A program made the position numbers and the translations under genes. A DNA stretch of 64,000 nucleotides from Dimorphilus gyrociliatus (lineage: Eukaryota > Annelida > Polychaeta > Dinophilidae): NCBI GenBank assembly GCA_904063045.1, contig CAJFCJ010000015.1, positions 620,001 through 684,000 of the forward strand, given 5' to 3'. How positions within the stretch are numbered: the first letter of the stretch is position 1; every line of letters starts with the position of its first letter. Shown here one piece after another: positions 44,801 through 63,972 of the stretch. The notes under the pieces were generated by a model that did not search any database, was not told the origin of the DNA, and worked only from the letters and a program-made list of their open reading frames with translations.

Positions 44801-47800
44801 AGAGCAATCTTTGTGCCATTTTCTTAAGGCATAGGATGTGGAATATTTGTAGGAATCCTTTTGTTCGATGGGCTTTCTTTTTCGGAGATCCACATATAAC
44901 TACTATTGATGGTAGAGGTTATACATTCAATGGTCTTGGAGAGTACACGCTATTGAAGTACGGAAGTGCCTCAAACACAGAATTTGATTTACAGGCCAGA
45001 ACTGCCAGAGCTATCGATAAAAATAACAAAGCATCACTTGCTACAGTCTTTACTGCAGTAACAGGAGTTGATATTAAAACAAATCATGCTGGATTTGTGG
45101 GTCTTAAAGAAGGAACTCAAAATGAAATAGAAATTCTTGTTAGATTAGATTCAGACACTTGGATTGACAAAACTGCTGATTTTTCCAGTGCCAATTCTGA
45201 TGAAGAGTTAGAAGAGTTAGGTGAATACTTAACTATTAAAAAGAATGGCAATTCCAGCGTGGAATTATACTTCTCTGAGAGTGATCTACGTCTTGGCGTC
45301 ACTGCTGAGTTGGGTCAAATTACTTTGTCTGTTGTGATCGGGGACAGCTGGAAAGCAACAGCTGAGAAGAAAACTCAAGGATTATATGGTCTATTCGACG
45401 GCGATGACACTAATGACTTTTTAAAATCAGATGGAACCACTCTGAGTAAAGACGCTTCTGAATCAGAGATATATTCGGAATTTGGAGAATCATGGAAAAT
45501 TAGTAAACCAACTTCTAGAATGTACTATAAAAATGGACAAGATGCTAACACGTTTATTGATACAACCTTTAGACCCATTTTCAAAGATGAGTTTTCTGCT
45601 GAACAAGTTAAAGCTGCTGAAGATAAGTGCGGTGGACCAGATAAAATATCCTGTGTTTATGATTTTCTGGCAACTGGAAAGGAGGATGTAGCCGAAGCGG
45701 CAAAGAAATCTTCTGAGGATACTCAAGAAATAAATAAACTCAGTAACAACAATCCTCCAAATATCACAATTGAAAGTGGTGTAGTTATTAAAGATCAAAT
45801 CACATATTGGGCTATTACTGCTGGTGAAAAGGCTGAAATTTTGGTAAGATAAGCAATCGTTTTTTAATTTTTTTATACTAATTTTAATTTCTTATTATTT
45901 TCAGTTTTCTGTAGTCGACTCTGATAAAGATGACGAAGTCTCCCTACGAATTGAAGATATACCTCCAGGAGCAACAGTCGATGGTCTAAAACTCACATGG
46001 ACTAATCCAGACACGACTGACGTATTACCATCTGTCAAAGCTTATGCAATAGATAAGTTGAATGCAACATCCAGCTCAATATTAATTCAAATTCGTTATT
46101 GCGGTTGTCAAAATACCAATCCGAACAAAGCAAAATGTAATTTCGATAAAATAGCAAAAAATACTAATTCTACAAATGAATATATGAGGGCACTCTGCAA
46201 TTGTGATGTAGGATGGACTGGTTCATACTGCGATATCGATTTTGACGCTTGCGATAGTCCATCCCCATGCCCTGTTAACTGCACAGATAAAACACCTGCT
46301 GAACAGAAGGCATCAAATTTAGCTTATCAATGTGAAGGATGTCCTACTGGTCTAACTATGAATAACGATAAAACCAAATGTATTGATGAAGACGAATGCT
46401 TATCTAATTCAGCATGTGGAGCCAATACAAAATGTGCAAATACAGATGGTAGTTATGAGTGTTTATGTGAAGCTGGATATGAAAAAGCTATTTCTGGTGA
46501 CAAAAGTTGTACTAACGTTAATGAGTGTGAAAAAGGATTATCGGATTGTCCCTTCATATGCGAGGACACACCAGGTAATTTCACGTGCCAGTGTCCCCCA
46601 GGCTATGAAGATAAAAATTCCGATGGAAAAAGCTGTAAAGTGCTGGCCACTTTGCAGCAAGAATGTGACCAGATGCCTACTCCATGCGCCAATAGCCAGT
46701 GTGAATATGTGACAGGAAATTCAGGAAGCGTTCATTGCGTATGCGATAGTCGCCATCAATTAAAAGCCGACCAGGTCACTTGTGAAGGTAATGAAATATG
46801 ATTAATTATCTGAACAATTCCATAAATGATACATTTCCATAACATTAGATTTCGATGAATGCTCGGATAATAGTAGGAATAATTGCGATCTAACTCTGTC
46901 AACTTGCAATAATACTGATGGAGATTATGATTGTGTTTGCAAAGCCGGCTACAAATGGGCAGCAGAATCCAAAAAGACTTGTGAAGAATGCGATCCAGGT
47001 ACTTGGGGCATCAATTGCGCTAATACTTGCAATTGCAAAATTGGTACTGACTGTGATCCGGCATCTGGTTGTACTGAATGTGAGAATGGTTATGGACCTT
47101 TACCATATTGCAATGAAGATATCAACGAATGTGAGCTAATAGCCGATAGATGCGGAAGTCATGGCTCTTGTAAAAACCTTAATGGTACATTCAAGTGTAT
47201 CTGCGATAATGGTTATACGTGGCCTAGCCTAAATTCCACTTGCATAGATATAGATGAATGTAAAATAGAGAAATTGAATATATGCCAAGACATTTGTGAG
47301 AATTTAAATGGATCTTTTAAATGTGGATGCTTCGTTGGACACAAATTAAACAACGACAATTTTACTTGTTACGAAGTCAATGAGTGTAATTCGAACCCCT
47401 GCAGAAATGGAGGAGCATGCATAAACAATATTAATTCATTTTCTTGTAACTGCAAGACCGGTTTCTATGGAAGAATATGTGAAAATGGTAAGATTTTTTT
47501 AGAGATAATTAGTTTATCAATTAAATAAAATCTTTTATATTTAAATAGAATACGTTGAAAAGTTTTACATCGTTGAATTCCTATTGAAAGAAGCTTATTT
47601 TAGCGATAATTCCGAACTAAAACAAAATATTTCCAAAGAATTATCAATCTTTTATAACGAGCAGTTTGGTGCTAATTATACTGGTTTAGCAAACGTTGTT
47701 TTGAAGTGAGTACACTTTAAGAAAGCAAATTAATTAATTAATTTACATTTTAACATTTTACTTTTTAGTGAATTAAATAAACAATTCAAATTTGAGGGAA

Positions 47801-50800
47801 AATTTAAAGTTCTTCATCCAGACAATGTTACTGAATTAGTAAATGGATCGATTCTTCTTAAGGAATTTATACGAAAGTTTAAGAATAAGAATATTGGACA
47901 ATATAGTTACGCACTTAACAGCGTTAAACAGGATAGTAAGTATTCATATTATCTATTAATAATATGTTGGTTAATTACACAATTTCATTTTCAATAGCCG
48001 CAACTACGGTAAATCTTGAAGGAAGTTTTGTGCTTAGTTCGTTGTCTTATGTTATTGACTACGCAAATCCTTTAAGTTCACTTGCTGTTGAGTTAGAAAC
48101 CAAGATAACCAATGCGGTATTTATTCTTTTGTCTATCATTCAAGTACTTAATGATTATCTTACAAAATTTTTGCGTTTGCTATTAGGTAAAAGATTTCTA
48201 TAGTAATCACTTTGGTCCGGATAATTATTTAGGAGTCGACGCGTTTTCGTATACGTAAGTTTTATCACTTTGAAATCAATTAATTTTATTACACAGCCTT
48301 AATGTATCTTTGCAGAAACTATACGGATACTAGTACCGTGAGAGTAAGATATGTCATTGTACTTGAAGAGTCAGTTAATAGGAGAGAATTAGTCAATGCA
48401 TTCAATGTAACAGTTTTGATGGGAACTGATACAATACAAGGGACTGACCTTACAGTAATTAGGCGTACTGTATTTCAAGGAGTACTTATTCAACTGCCTT
48501 TCGCTACCATCGATGCTACTTTCGTTCTAACCAATGAAAAATATAATGATGCCTTCTCTGAAACAACGACTAGCCAGTATAAAACCTTAAGACAATCTAT
48601 TATTGTGAATATTGAACCAAGATATAAAAATTCTCTTGACGATTATGACGAAATGGGTGATGTTACTTTCGAAGAAGCTGCAAATAGCAATATTCAAGTA
48701 AAGTTTCCCGTTAAAATACTTCCTGAAAAGGCTAAACCAAATTTGGCAAAGATATCTATCGAATTCATTGAAAATTCCAAGAGAACTGATGCTACTCGTG
48801 TCATCAAGGACTTAACTTTAATTACTTCGAGTATTTCTCACGATAGTAAGGTATTTTCTACAGCTTTATGTGAAATCCAAACAAGCAATCAAGCTTGGTC
48901 AGCGTCTATGTCTGATGTATCACACTCGGATGCAACAGCTATAATCAACAAGATTAAGAATGCTGTTGAACAGTTTTACAAAGATGAATTTAGTACAAAA
49001 TATTTAGGTATTTTTAACTGGAAATTGAGGTAAATTATTAATAAATTATTCATTTTTGAGATATCTACATCTAATCTAATCATCGAAATTACAGTGATGT
49101 TTCTGGTAAAGTGATGGCTTCATATGAAGTAGGAATATCTCAACAAATCATTGATGGAAATGATCTGGTTAATAAGTTCTACACAACGATAATGAAATCA
49201 TCAAATACATTAGGCAGCACAGATATAGAAGTTGATACAACAACTCTAAGACAAGAAGAAAAACTACCACAACCTGTTAGCTCCTTTGATGCTGAAGCAA
49301 TAATTACAAATGAACCTTGGAAGGCAACTTTTGCTGATGCAGGCCATCAAGATTACACAGATCTAAAGAATAAAATAGATACTGCGGTAAATATTATTTT
49401 AAACATATTATGCGTATAATCAGTAATAAATGATGTTTTTTATCATTTTAGCTTTTACCAATTTACAATAATGCTGATTCGATTTCAAGCAATCTGTTGA
49501 AATCATTGTCTGACTATCAATTTTCTGAAGCTAGTAATTCACAAACAAAAGTTACTTACAAAGCTACTGCCAAAGATGGCCAAAAATTTGAATACGATAA
49601 TATTACAAAGCTTTTACGTTATTTCTTAAAAACATCAGAGAAAGTATCAAGAACAGAACGAAAAATTGGAAATGTTAATATTGAAACTTTGTCCTTCAAA
49701 ACAAATGGGCGATTTGGTCAAGTTACTATGGGAGAGTTTATTATCTATAATGAAGATTTCAGTTCAGCTTTGTCGAATACAGCATCTGCCGCTTATACAG
49801 AGCTCAAAAATAAATTAACAGCTTCAATAGAACCATTTTACACTTCGTATTTCGGTACAAAATTCTTGGATACTTTCAATTGGAAATTCGAAGATCATTC
49901 TAGTGATATAAAAGTATCATATGAGATTTCAGTTCTCTTACAAATTATTCCTAATGATTTTGTTGTTAAATTTGACGATTCTATCTTGAAAAATGGCGAA
50001 ACTATCAACAATACTAATTATTTGGTTACGAGAAGAAGCGTTATCCAAGATATTCAATTACCACTGCCACCAGCACTACAATTCGATATGCTTTTTATTT
50101 CGAGTGATATTGTCAAACAGAATGACAAATATAACTCAGATACAGCACCAGAATCAATCGCTCTAAAGACAAAAGTAGAGGATTACTTTAAATCTCTTCC
50201 AGAATTTAAAGAAATTTTTGATGCTATTAATACCATCACTTTTGCTAAAGACTCAGATGACAAACTTAAAATGTCATTTAAAGTTGCCATTTATCAAGGA
50301 AAAACTCTTCCGACCATTACTGAAATTTACAAGATTATCCTATTAAGCTCGAGTCGCGATACTTATGACTCAAGAACATTAGGTACACTCCTTGTTAAAC
50401 CCGATTCCATCGTTCTCACAGATAAAGATAGTGTAACACCTACTTTAACTTCTTTCTGGGTTAAATTTATCGTCGCTAACAAGAAGTGGATCGTTGACTA
50501 TGAAACTTCAACATCGTCTCCTTATACCGACTTCAAGAAAGAAATCACTGATGTTTTGAATCCCTTCTTTTTAAACACACTCAAATTAACAAATGTAGAA
50601 ACGTTCCTATTTACATTAAAGAATGCATCATCAAATACTCAAGTATCTTTGGAAGTTCTTTACAAGACAGGTGGCAATCCAGATATTACTCAATTTGATA
50701 ACTCTGTTCTTTCAAATAAAGACATATTTGGAAACACATCATATACAATTATTAGATCTTCTGTTTATTTCAATGGTAATTATTAGAATTGTTATAAGTG

Positions 50801-53309
50801 ATAGTGTTAATCAATTTATTTTTTCAACTTCTTTTAAAGGTTTCCTGCCAAACAAGGAGATTACTTTCAGTGCAACAATCAAACTTGATTGGAAGGCTGA
50901 ATATGAGACAGTTGGATCCTCCGAATATAAGACGTTGTCCGCTAATCTGGCAATAGCTTTGAAAGACGGATTTACAAAGGAATCTATCTTAGGAAATGAT
51001 TTTATTGGAGCAAGTGATATAACTTTCACTAGGGTTTCTAAAAAATTTACTGGTGTTAGTGGAAAATTGAAGCATAGCGCAAATGAACTGCCAGATATGG
51101 CTGGTCTATTAGATAAATTGATAAAGGAAACAGAAAATGATAAAAATACCCTCAAGTTTGGAAATTATAAACTATTGATAAGATCAATCAGTTTGAATGG
51201 CAAAGAGATTGAAGTACTCCCATCCCTGGTAACATTTACTTATACATATAACGAAAATATGAAAGATCTTGCCTCGACGGAAGCTAAAGACGTAATCCAA
51301 AAAATAAGAGCGGAACTAACTCCTTTCTATCAAAATAGATACGGAGCGTCCTTCAGTACACTAGTTATCCTAGCTCTATTTAAAGGTTCCGTTCAAGCAT
51401 CAACACTGGTTACTCTAACAAACTCTCCAAGTGTTGATGACAAAAATACACTATTCACAGACCTTGTTGAATACTCGAAAAATAAGGACGCTATTAATGA
51501 AAATAAAGTAGCAATTTCTGGAAAGGCTTCGTCAGAATTGGGCAATAACACACTAATAACTATCTACCTCAAAGATTTTTCAAAGCAGCTGACTTCAGAG
51601 GAAGGAGAAAGTGTTATTACTAGTATAAAGGCTAATGTACCAACAATGTTAAGTGATGCTGGTATTTCCGTTTTGGAAATTAGTGTTGAAACTCCAGAAT
51701 TTATAAGTATTTCTAAAGGCACAAAAGCCTCATTTTCAGTGAAAACTATAGGAACTAGCGAAACAGAAATTGAGCAAGTCTTCAAAGACAACACAAAGAT
51801 TGGCACCTACAGCTATAACAGCAACATAGATACAACGACTGGATATGCAGAAAGTGAAAAGCTCAGTTTCGAAGGTACTGTTGATGTAGCGTGGAGTAAA
51901 GATTTTTTGATAACGACCAGCAGCAAATATACTTCTCTCGTTTTCGAACTGTCAAAGGAAATAAGAAGTGCTTTTAAAGATAATGTATTTGGCGACAATT
52001 ATACCACTACCATAGATTTTGAATTCTCCAAGACTTCATCACTATATCAAACCAATGTTAAAACTACAATTATTCATAAATTTGACACAATACCAGATGT
52101 TTATGGAGTTTTAAGTAAACTTTTTAAAGTTTTAACAGTTGACGGATCTACAGTCGTTTTTGTAAGTCGTAAATTTACTTTAAGATCAATTAAGTTGGAC
52201 AATAAAGGATTGGAAGTCTTACCTGCAATTGTTACTTTCAATTATGATTATAAGGAGCAAATGAAAGATATAGAATCAGCAGAAGCAAAAGATGTTATAC
52301 CAAAAATCAAAAATCAGTTGGAAAATTTCTACTCTTCCATGTATAGAGGACTTTCCACTAGCGTTCATGTCTTGGCCTTACACAGAGGCTCTGTTATAGC
52401 CTCTACTCTAGTCACACTGTCAAGAAGCAGTTTAAGTGATGCCGAATCAAAATCATTGTATGAAGCTTTGATCGATCATGCAAAGAATAACTCTAACATA
52501 GATGCTACCCGAATATCTCTTAACAATAGAGCAACTCAAAAGTTTGGTATAAGAGTTCTCCTGAAAATGCATATAACCAGCAGAAAGGATGGTGTATCAC
52601 TTTCTAGTTTCAATGAAGACGACCAAAACAAGATAAAACATCATTTACTTCATATTCTTGTTGAGAATGGCTATTCTATTATATTTATTGAACCAAAAAG
52701 TATGACAAAAGCAAATGTAGGAGTGACTGTAGAAAATGAGATAACTGGTCTTGGACTCAATGCCACCGAAGTGGAAGAGTTTATTAAAAAGCTTGATAGT
52801 ATAGATACCTACAATCTTAATCATAATGGTACTGTTGTAGAAGTAATTGAAGAAGAAAGCGATAAGAAAGTTTTATATATTATCGTTGGAGTTATAGTCT
52901 TTGTTATTGTTGTAATTATGATTGCTACCTTTACACTATGCTATTGTAGGAAGCGTATTGAAAGAGCCGATAATCAAACGCTCACATCAGACCAGCAGTC
53001 AAGCATTTATAGTGGTGGTTTGGGTCGTCCTAAATCCAGATTCCATTGGCAAGATACTGGAAGCAGTATTGAGTCTAACTCTGATATTGGACAATCTGTA
53101 GAACATGTTACTCCAGCACGACATGTTGATTGGGGTGTGTTATCGAAACAGGCCAAAAATCAAGACAGAAAGATACATTCGAGAAGTTCGAATGAACATC
53201 CACATCAGGCATCTGGATGGGTAAGTTATAAAATAAAAGGCAAATAATCAACATCTCATTAATATATATGTCTTTTTCCTATTTAAAATAGTCATGGCAA
53301 CCGCTATAA
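41856..53309 (+). CDS. Giant membrane-anchored mucin-like protein: EGF, NIDO, AMOP-like, VWD, EGF, SEA array, TM (18 exons)
   Basis: Exons 41856-41868, 42744-42956, 43013-43168, 43230-43346, 43408-43530, 43599-43732, 43792-45843, 45905-46787, 46849-47487, 47549-47705, 47769-47935, 47998-48116, 48187-48254, 48316-49029, 49095-49386, 49452-50775, 50840-53220 and 53292-53309 join in phase to 3,189 residues. Order: signal peptide (MLSKATILILVIASF), four EGF modules (to about 207), NIDO (about 212-455, APFWVDAM), AMOP-like cysteine block (about 460-610, RARACPC), VWD (from FFGDPHITTIDGRGYTFNG, about 615), a beta-rich spacer, then EGF/calcium-binding EGF repeats (about 965-1443), about 14 SEA-like modules (1444-3060), a membrane helix (about 3066-3091, IIVGVIVFVIVVIMIATF) and a 98-residue tail. 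NIDO-AMOP-VWD-EGF-TM order is that of MUC4-like proteins, so an epithelial surface or adhesion role is likely. Exon 1 is the least certain. AATAAA at 53,531. Confidence 0.9.
47549..52850 (+). repeat. Tandem SEA-like module array within the giant mucin-like gene
   Basis: About 14 diverged repeats of roughly 100-125 residues with a recurrent pattern: a strand (xxVTFxYxY), an acidic loop, a helix (AKDVIQKIRAEL), then FYxxxFGxxxLxxFxW and a second helix. Modules 9-11 (about 50,840-51,860) and 12-14 (about 51,866-52,850) are clearly paired: LNGKEIEVLPSLVTFTYTYN matches LDNKGLEVLPAIVTFNYDYK at matching places. Confidence 0.8.
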
Positions 53310-53800
53310 AGTTCAAGAATACATAGTGCATGTACCAAGGCCGTTCAACTTGAAAAAAGAACCATTAGATAAAAACGAACTATGACTGCAAAATGAACAG
53401 TGCAATAATTATATTTGTTTTTATTATTTTATTTTTGCTATGTTTATATTCTTTTGAATATTGTTTTATTTATGATTTTTTTATGTGGGCATTTAAGTTG
53501 GGTTTTATTCTTAAGTTCTGAAAATGAAAGAATAAACTTAGATAAAAAATAATAGCATATTTTTTGTTATAAATATTGAACCAATAGATGGCGGGCTTAC
53601 ATTATTAACCAATGAGCGCTCGAAATTTAAAATATTTCAAGTTGACCGTCTGCCGCTTTTACATTCCTTTGGTCACGTGACAACACTATGTCGGCCGCCT
53701 ACTAAAAGGAGGGCTTGTGTGATTTTTGAGTGTAGTTTTCAGCATTTTACGCCACTAAATCGTTCTATTTCCGCCCAGTTAAGGAGATTAGATTTCGAAT
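53310..53800 (+). promoter_or_regulatory. 3' end of the mucin-like gene and alpha-actinin promoter
   Basis: 491 bp. AATAAA at 53,531-53,536 probably serves the upstream gene. Upstream of the alpha-actinin ATG there is a CCAAT box (about 53,580-53,615) and a perfect GTCACGTGAC palindrome near 53,673, a site type bound by bHLH-zip factors of the USF/MITF/TFEB group. Confidence 0.5.
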
Positions 53801-60715
<6,915 letters not shown>

Positions 60716-61133
60716 AATTAAAATCTTTTTGCTGTGCATCTGCCTTATTCAAGTTTCTTACTAGCTTAGTAAAATAAAAATTACTTAAAAATATAATAAG
60801 CGTTCTTAACGTACATTGTACTTCCCTTTTCCACCGTAAGTAAAACGTTTGTTGTTTGTAACGACCGTAGCTTTGCCTATTCGCCTGTTTGTTTTAATTT
60901 TTCATACAATGTTCATCCACGTTTTGTTGCATGCGGTTTTATGCGTGCCGAATATACTATCGGCTATTATATTGACTATTATTAATGTTCAAACCAGCGT
61001 CACATTTATTTTCAAAAACAAAAAAAAACTATTGAGTAACTAAGCTGAGGTGACGTCCCTCTTGAAAATGTTTAAGCAATAAATATATACTTTCAATACA
61101 TTTGAAAAAATTAAATTAAACGAGTAATATATT
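60716..61133 (+). other. Intergenic interval, alpha-actinin to TTBK-like kinase
   Basis: 418 bp. AATAAA at 60,773-60,778 likely ends alpha-actinin. The remainder is AT-rich with no supported frame and must contain the kinase promoter. Confidence 0.5.
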
Positions 61134-62425
61134 ATGAGTATTAACATTCCTACTGATCCTGGTACTCTTCTAATAGGAGATACTATCATGAGGTACAAAA
61201 TTGTTAAAAAATTAGGCCAAGGATCATTTGGTCAAGTGTACGAGGGTAAGATTAGATGATTTATAGGCCTAAAATGAAAACAACTGTTTACCACAGCCGA
61301 TAATATGGAAAGGTTTCAACCGTTTAAAGTTGCAATTAAAGTCGAAGTGAAAGATCCTTTCTCTAAAGGACAAGGTATAAAAATGGACAAAGAAGTGTTA
61401 AAGAGTGTCAGGAGTTTAAGTGAAGCCAATCAATTCTTTTGCCAATACTACGGGTCAGGATATTGCGAATTACGCAATTACTATTATGTAATTATGTCGA
61501 TTGAAGGACGTAACATTTCCGAATTAAGAAAGAATAGACCAAATTTCAAGTTTACTTTATCAACAGCACTGAGGGTGTAAAAAAACTTTCAACCTTTTTT
61601 ATGATTATTATTCATAAACTTTCCAAACTTTTTCTGCTCTTTTTCTCTCTTCTCAATTCCAAAATATCTTTTGAGATAAAGCCCCATTTGACTTAGGTGG
61701 GTGGTTAGTTTTTATACATCCATTTTGTCAGACTTTCTGAACAAATGCTAAATGCTATCGACTGCCTTCACTCATTCGGTTTCGTACACCGTGATATTAA
61801 ACCTTCTAATTTTGCAATTAAAGATCCAATAAAGAATAGACGTACTGCTATTGTTCTACTTGATTTTGGTCTTACTCGTCGTATTGGGAAGAAGGCTAAA
61901 GGCCATCTAATGATGAGGGAACCTCGCAAGAATCCCGGATTTAGGGGAACTATTCGGTATGCCTCAATAAATGCAATGTTCTTCAATGAACAAGGTTTTC
62001 ACGATGACCTTTGGAGTTGGTTATACGTAACAATCGAAATGATAACCGGTCTATTACCATGGAAACAGGAAAGAGATTTCGTGCGTATAAGAAGAATAAA
62101 AATACAAGAGCTGGAATATCCAACCGTATTAGATGATATCCTTTTTGAGTTCTCGACTATAAAAGGTCACTTAAGAGAGTTGTCTTACGGCGATATACCA
62201 GATTATGGACATCTTCGAGCAAGTATACAAAGTATTATCAAAGCAAAATTAATAGATTATCTGGATAACTTTGATTGGGAACTAACCGAAGATAATAATC
62301 TAAATAGATGTCAAACATTAAATCAACGTGAATCAACATACGCTGAAAAGCAAATAAGTCAAGAAAATAATGTTCCTATTTTCTATATTTTACCAGCTCG
62401 AAAAAGAATAGAGTTTGTGCAATAA
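61134..62425 (+). CDS. TTBK-like: TTBK/CK1-like serine/threonine kinase (three exons, one uncertain splice)
   Basis: Exons 61134-61245, 61297-61574 and either 61709-62425 (canonical GT-AG, 368 residues with an extra FLYIHFVR) or 61732-62425 (best homology, but no canonical donor). Kinase of the CK1 group, tau-tubulin-kinase-like branch. Seen: LGQGSFGQVYE, VAIKVEVKD lysine, YYVIMSIEGRNISELR, STALR, catalytic loop FVHRDIKPSNFAI, LLDFGLTRRIG, GFRGTIRYASINA, HDDLWSWLY and GLLPWK. Catalytic Lys, Asp and DFG are intact. The family phosphorylates tau and tubulin and in vertebrates acts in ciliogenesis (TTBK2); in nematodes related kinases are sperm-enriched. Only a short C-terminal tail follows the kinase domain. 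Convergent with CFAP36. Possibly a decayed gene if the splice is truly lost. Confidence 0.85.
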
Positions 62426-62532
62426 TCAATCGTGAATAAATCGTGAATAACCTTCAAAGGTGATATGTAAACTTCTTTCCTTTTTTACTCTTCTAATGCT
62501 ATATATATATATATATAAATGCGTGTATATGT

Positions 62533-62578
<46 letters not shown>

Positions 62579-63062
62579 TGTTTTATCTCTTTCAATCTTT
62601 CGCTTCTTTCTCACCTTCATATTTTCATTTCCGTAAGTTTTAAGTCAATTTAACTCGACCATCTTATATTTGTATTTGTTGTTTTTTTTGTGTTTGTTTA
62701 ATTCACAAGGAGAAGATCAGAGGGAAAAAAAAAGAAAATATATATATTAAAGTTATAAAGTGAAGTATAACATTCATATTTTGAGTATTTAACACTTTTT
62801 TTATTGTATAAATATGTTGATTGTACCACGAAAAAACTAGTAGACTGGTTTTGATTTTGCTAATATTAGTATATGTACTTTATCATAAAATTTATGAATG
62901 GTCCAATAATATTCGTACTATTTTAATATAATCAGAATATTTCGTTCATTTTTTTTATTTCATTTATATTTAGATTTTAGATTTTGATTTGTTTTTTTTT
63001 GGTTGATTTCTCTTCTTCGTATCTTTGATTCACTTTTTTTTATATCGTTACTTCATAGTTAC
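62426..63062. other. Convergent 3' interval with TA microsatellite
   Basis: 637 bp between two converging genes. AATAAA at 62,435-62,440 fits the kinase. A (TA)n run of about 40 bp at 62,536-62,575 and poly-T stretches fill much of the rest. Confidence 0.6.
62536..62575. repeat. (TA)n microsatellite
   Basis: Uninterrupted TA dinucleotides, about 19 units, in the presumed 3' flank shared by the kinase and CFAP36 genes. Confidence 0.9.
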
Positions 63063-63972
63063 TTAGGAATGCTTACCGATAACTTCTTGTTTCAATTTAT
63101 TCGCTATTGCTCGTCTCATTGCCATTTTCTTTTCGTCTTCTGGATCTGCTGCTAGGGTAGGATTTGCTGCATTTCTCGCAACTCTCGCTGATGTTGGCCT
63201 AGCTCTGGCAGTACTTTCATCTGCCAGCTTCTCTTCACGTTTAGCTTTCTTCATAGCCAATAATTTGTCTCTTTGACTATTTAAGAAAGCTTGACGTTTC
63301 GCTAACTCGTCTGGGGACATTTTCTTCATTTGTTGCTATTTTTAACAAAATGAAAAAGGTTAAAAGGGCAAACTTTAAGAGTAAAAGAATCTAGATTGTG
63401 GTAATTACCAGAAGAGCCATCGTATTACTGGGTCCCGTGTTCTCTGATTTAGCAGCTGCTAGCCAGGAACTTGCTGCCTGTGCGCCAGTTATTGGAGTAA
63501 TGCCGCTTCCTACTTTTGGAAGATTTTTTGCATTTCCACTCTCTGGTTGACCTTGTGGTCGTCCTTTGGATGACGAGCCCCTAGCTTTAGCAGGTTCGGG
63601 AGCTTTCGATGATGGTTTTGAAGGCATCGCGCTTCCTTTATCTTCAAGTCCCATTTTAATAAAATCCTGCTCTAGTTCGGCCTTTCTATTTTCTAGTACA
63701 GCTGCTTCTTCCTTAGCAAAAGTTGCGTGTTGAACACTCTCTTTGGCCTCTTCTTTCTTAATTTCTTCTTCTAAGGATTTCCTAAAGAAAATTAAGTAGA
63801 AATTAAATAATCCAAAAAATCCTAACGTCCTTCTCCCTTACTTGACAATTTCTTTAAGTAATTTTTCATCTTCCGGATCCAAACTGGGCGCAGCTTCAGC
63901 AACAGCCGCGACATCTTGAGGTGTCATAGAATCAGGTAAACGTCCAAGTTTTTTAATAAGTAAAAATAGGAC
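63063..63972 (-). CDS. CFAP36: CFAP36 (CCDC104/BARTL1) cilia- and flagella-associated protein, 3' exons (truncated by window edge)
   Basis: Exons 63972-63842, 63781-63409 and 63335-63063 (introns 60 and 73 bp) encode the C-terminal 257 residues; earlier exons lie beyond the right edge. Order seen: end of the N-terminal BART-type region (GRLPDSMTPQDV... DEKLLKEIVK), an acidic coiled coil (SLEEEIKKEEAKESVQHATF), a low-complexity Ser/Pro/Lys linker, and the conserved C-terminal block SPDELAKRQAFLNSQRDKLL ... RRAIANKLKQEVIGKHS. That block matches vertebrate CFAP36 (EELRQREHYLKQKRDKL... RRLLAEKLKEEVINK). CFAP36 binds ARL3 through its BART domain and localises to cilia. Assignment rests on order and C-terminal motif; I am fairly sure. 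Confidence 0.88.

Noticed and set aside
43792-46801. Splitting the mucin-like locus into two genes (EGF/NIDO/VWD and EGF/SEA/TM)
   Set aside because: All 17 introns have plausible GT-AG borders and every junction keeps frame; only the first part has a signal peptide and only the last a membrane helix, so one gene is simpler.
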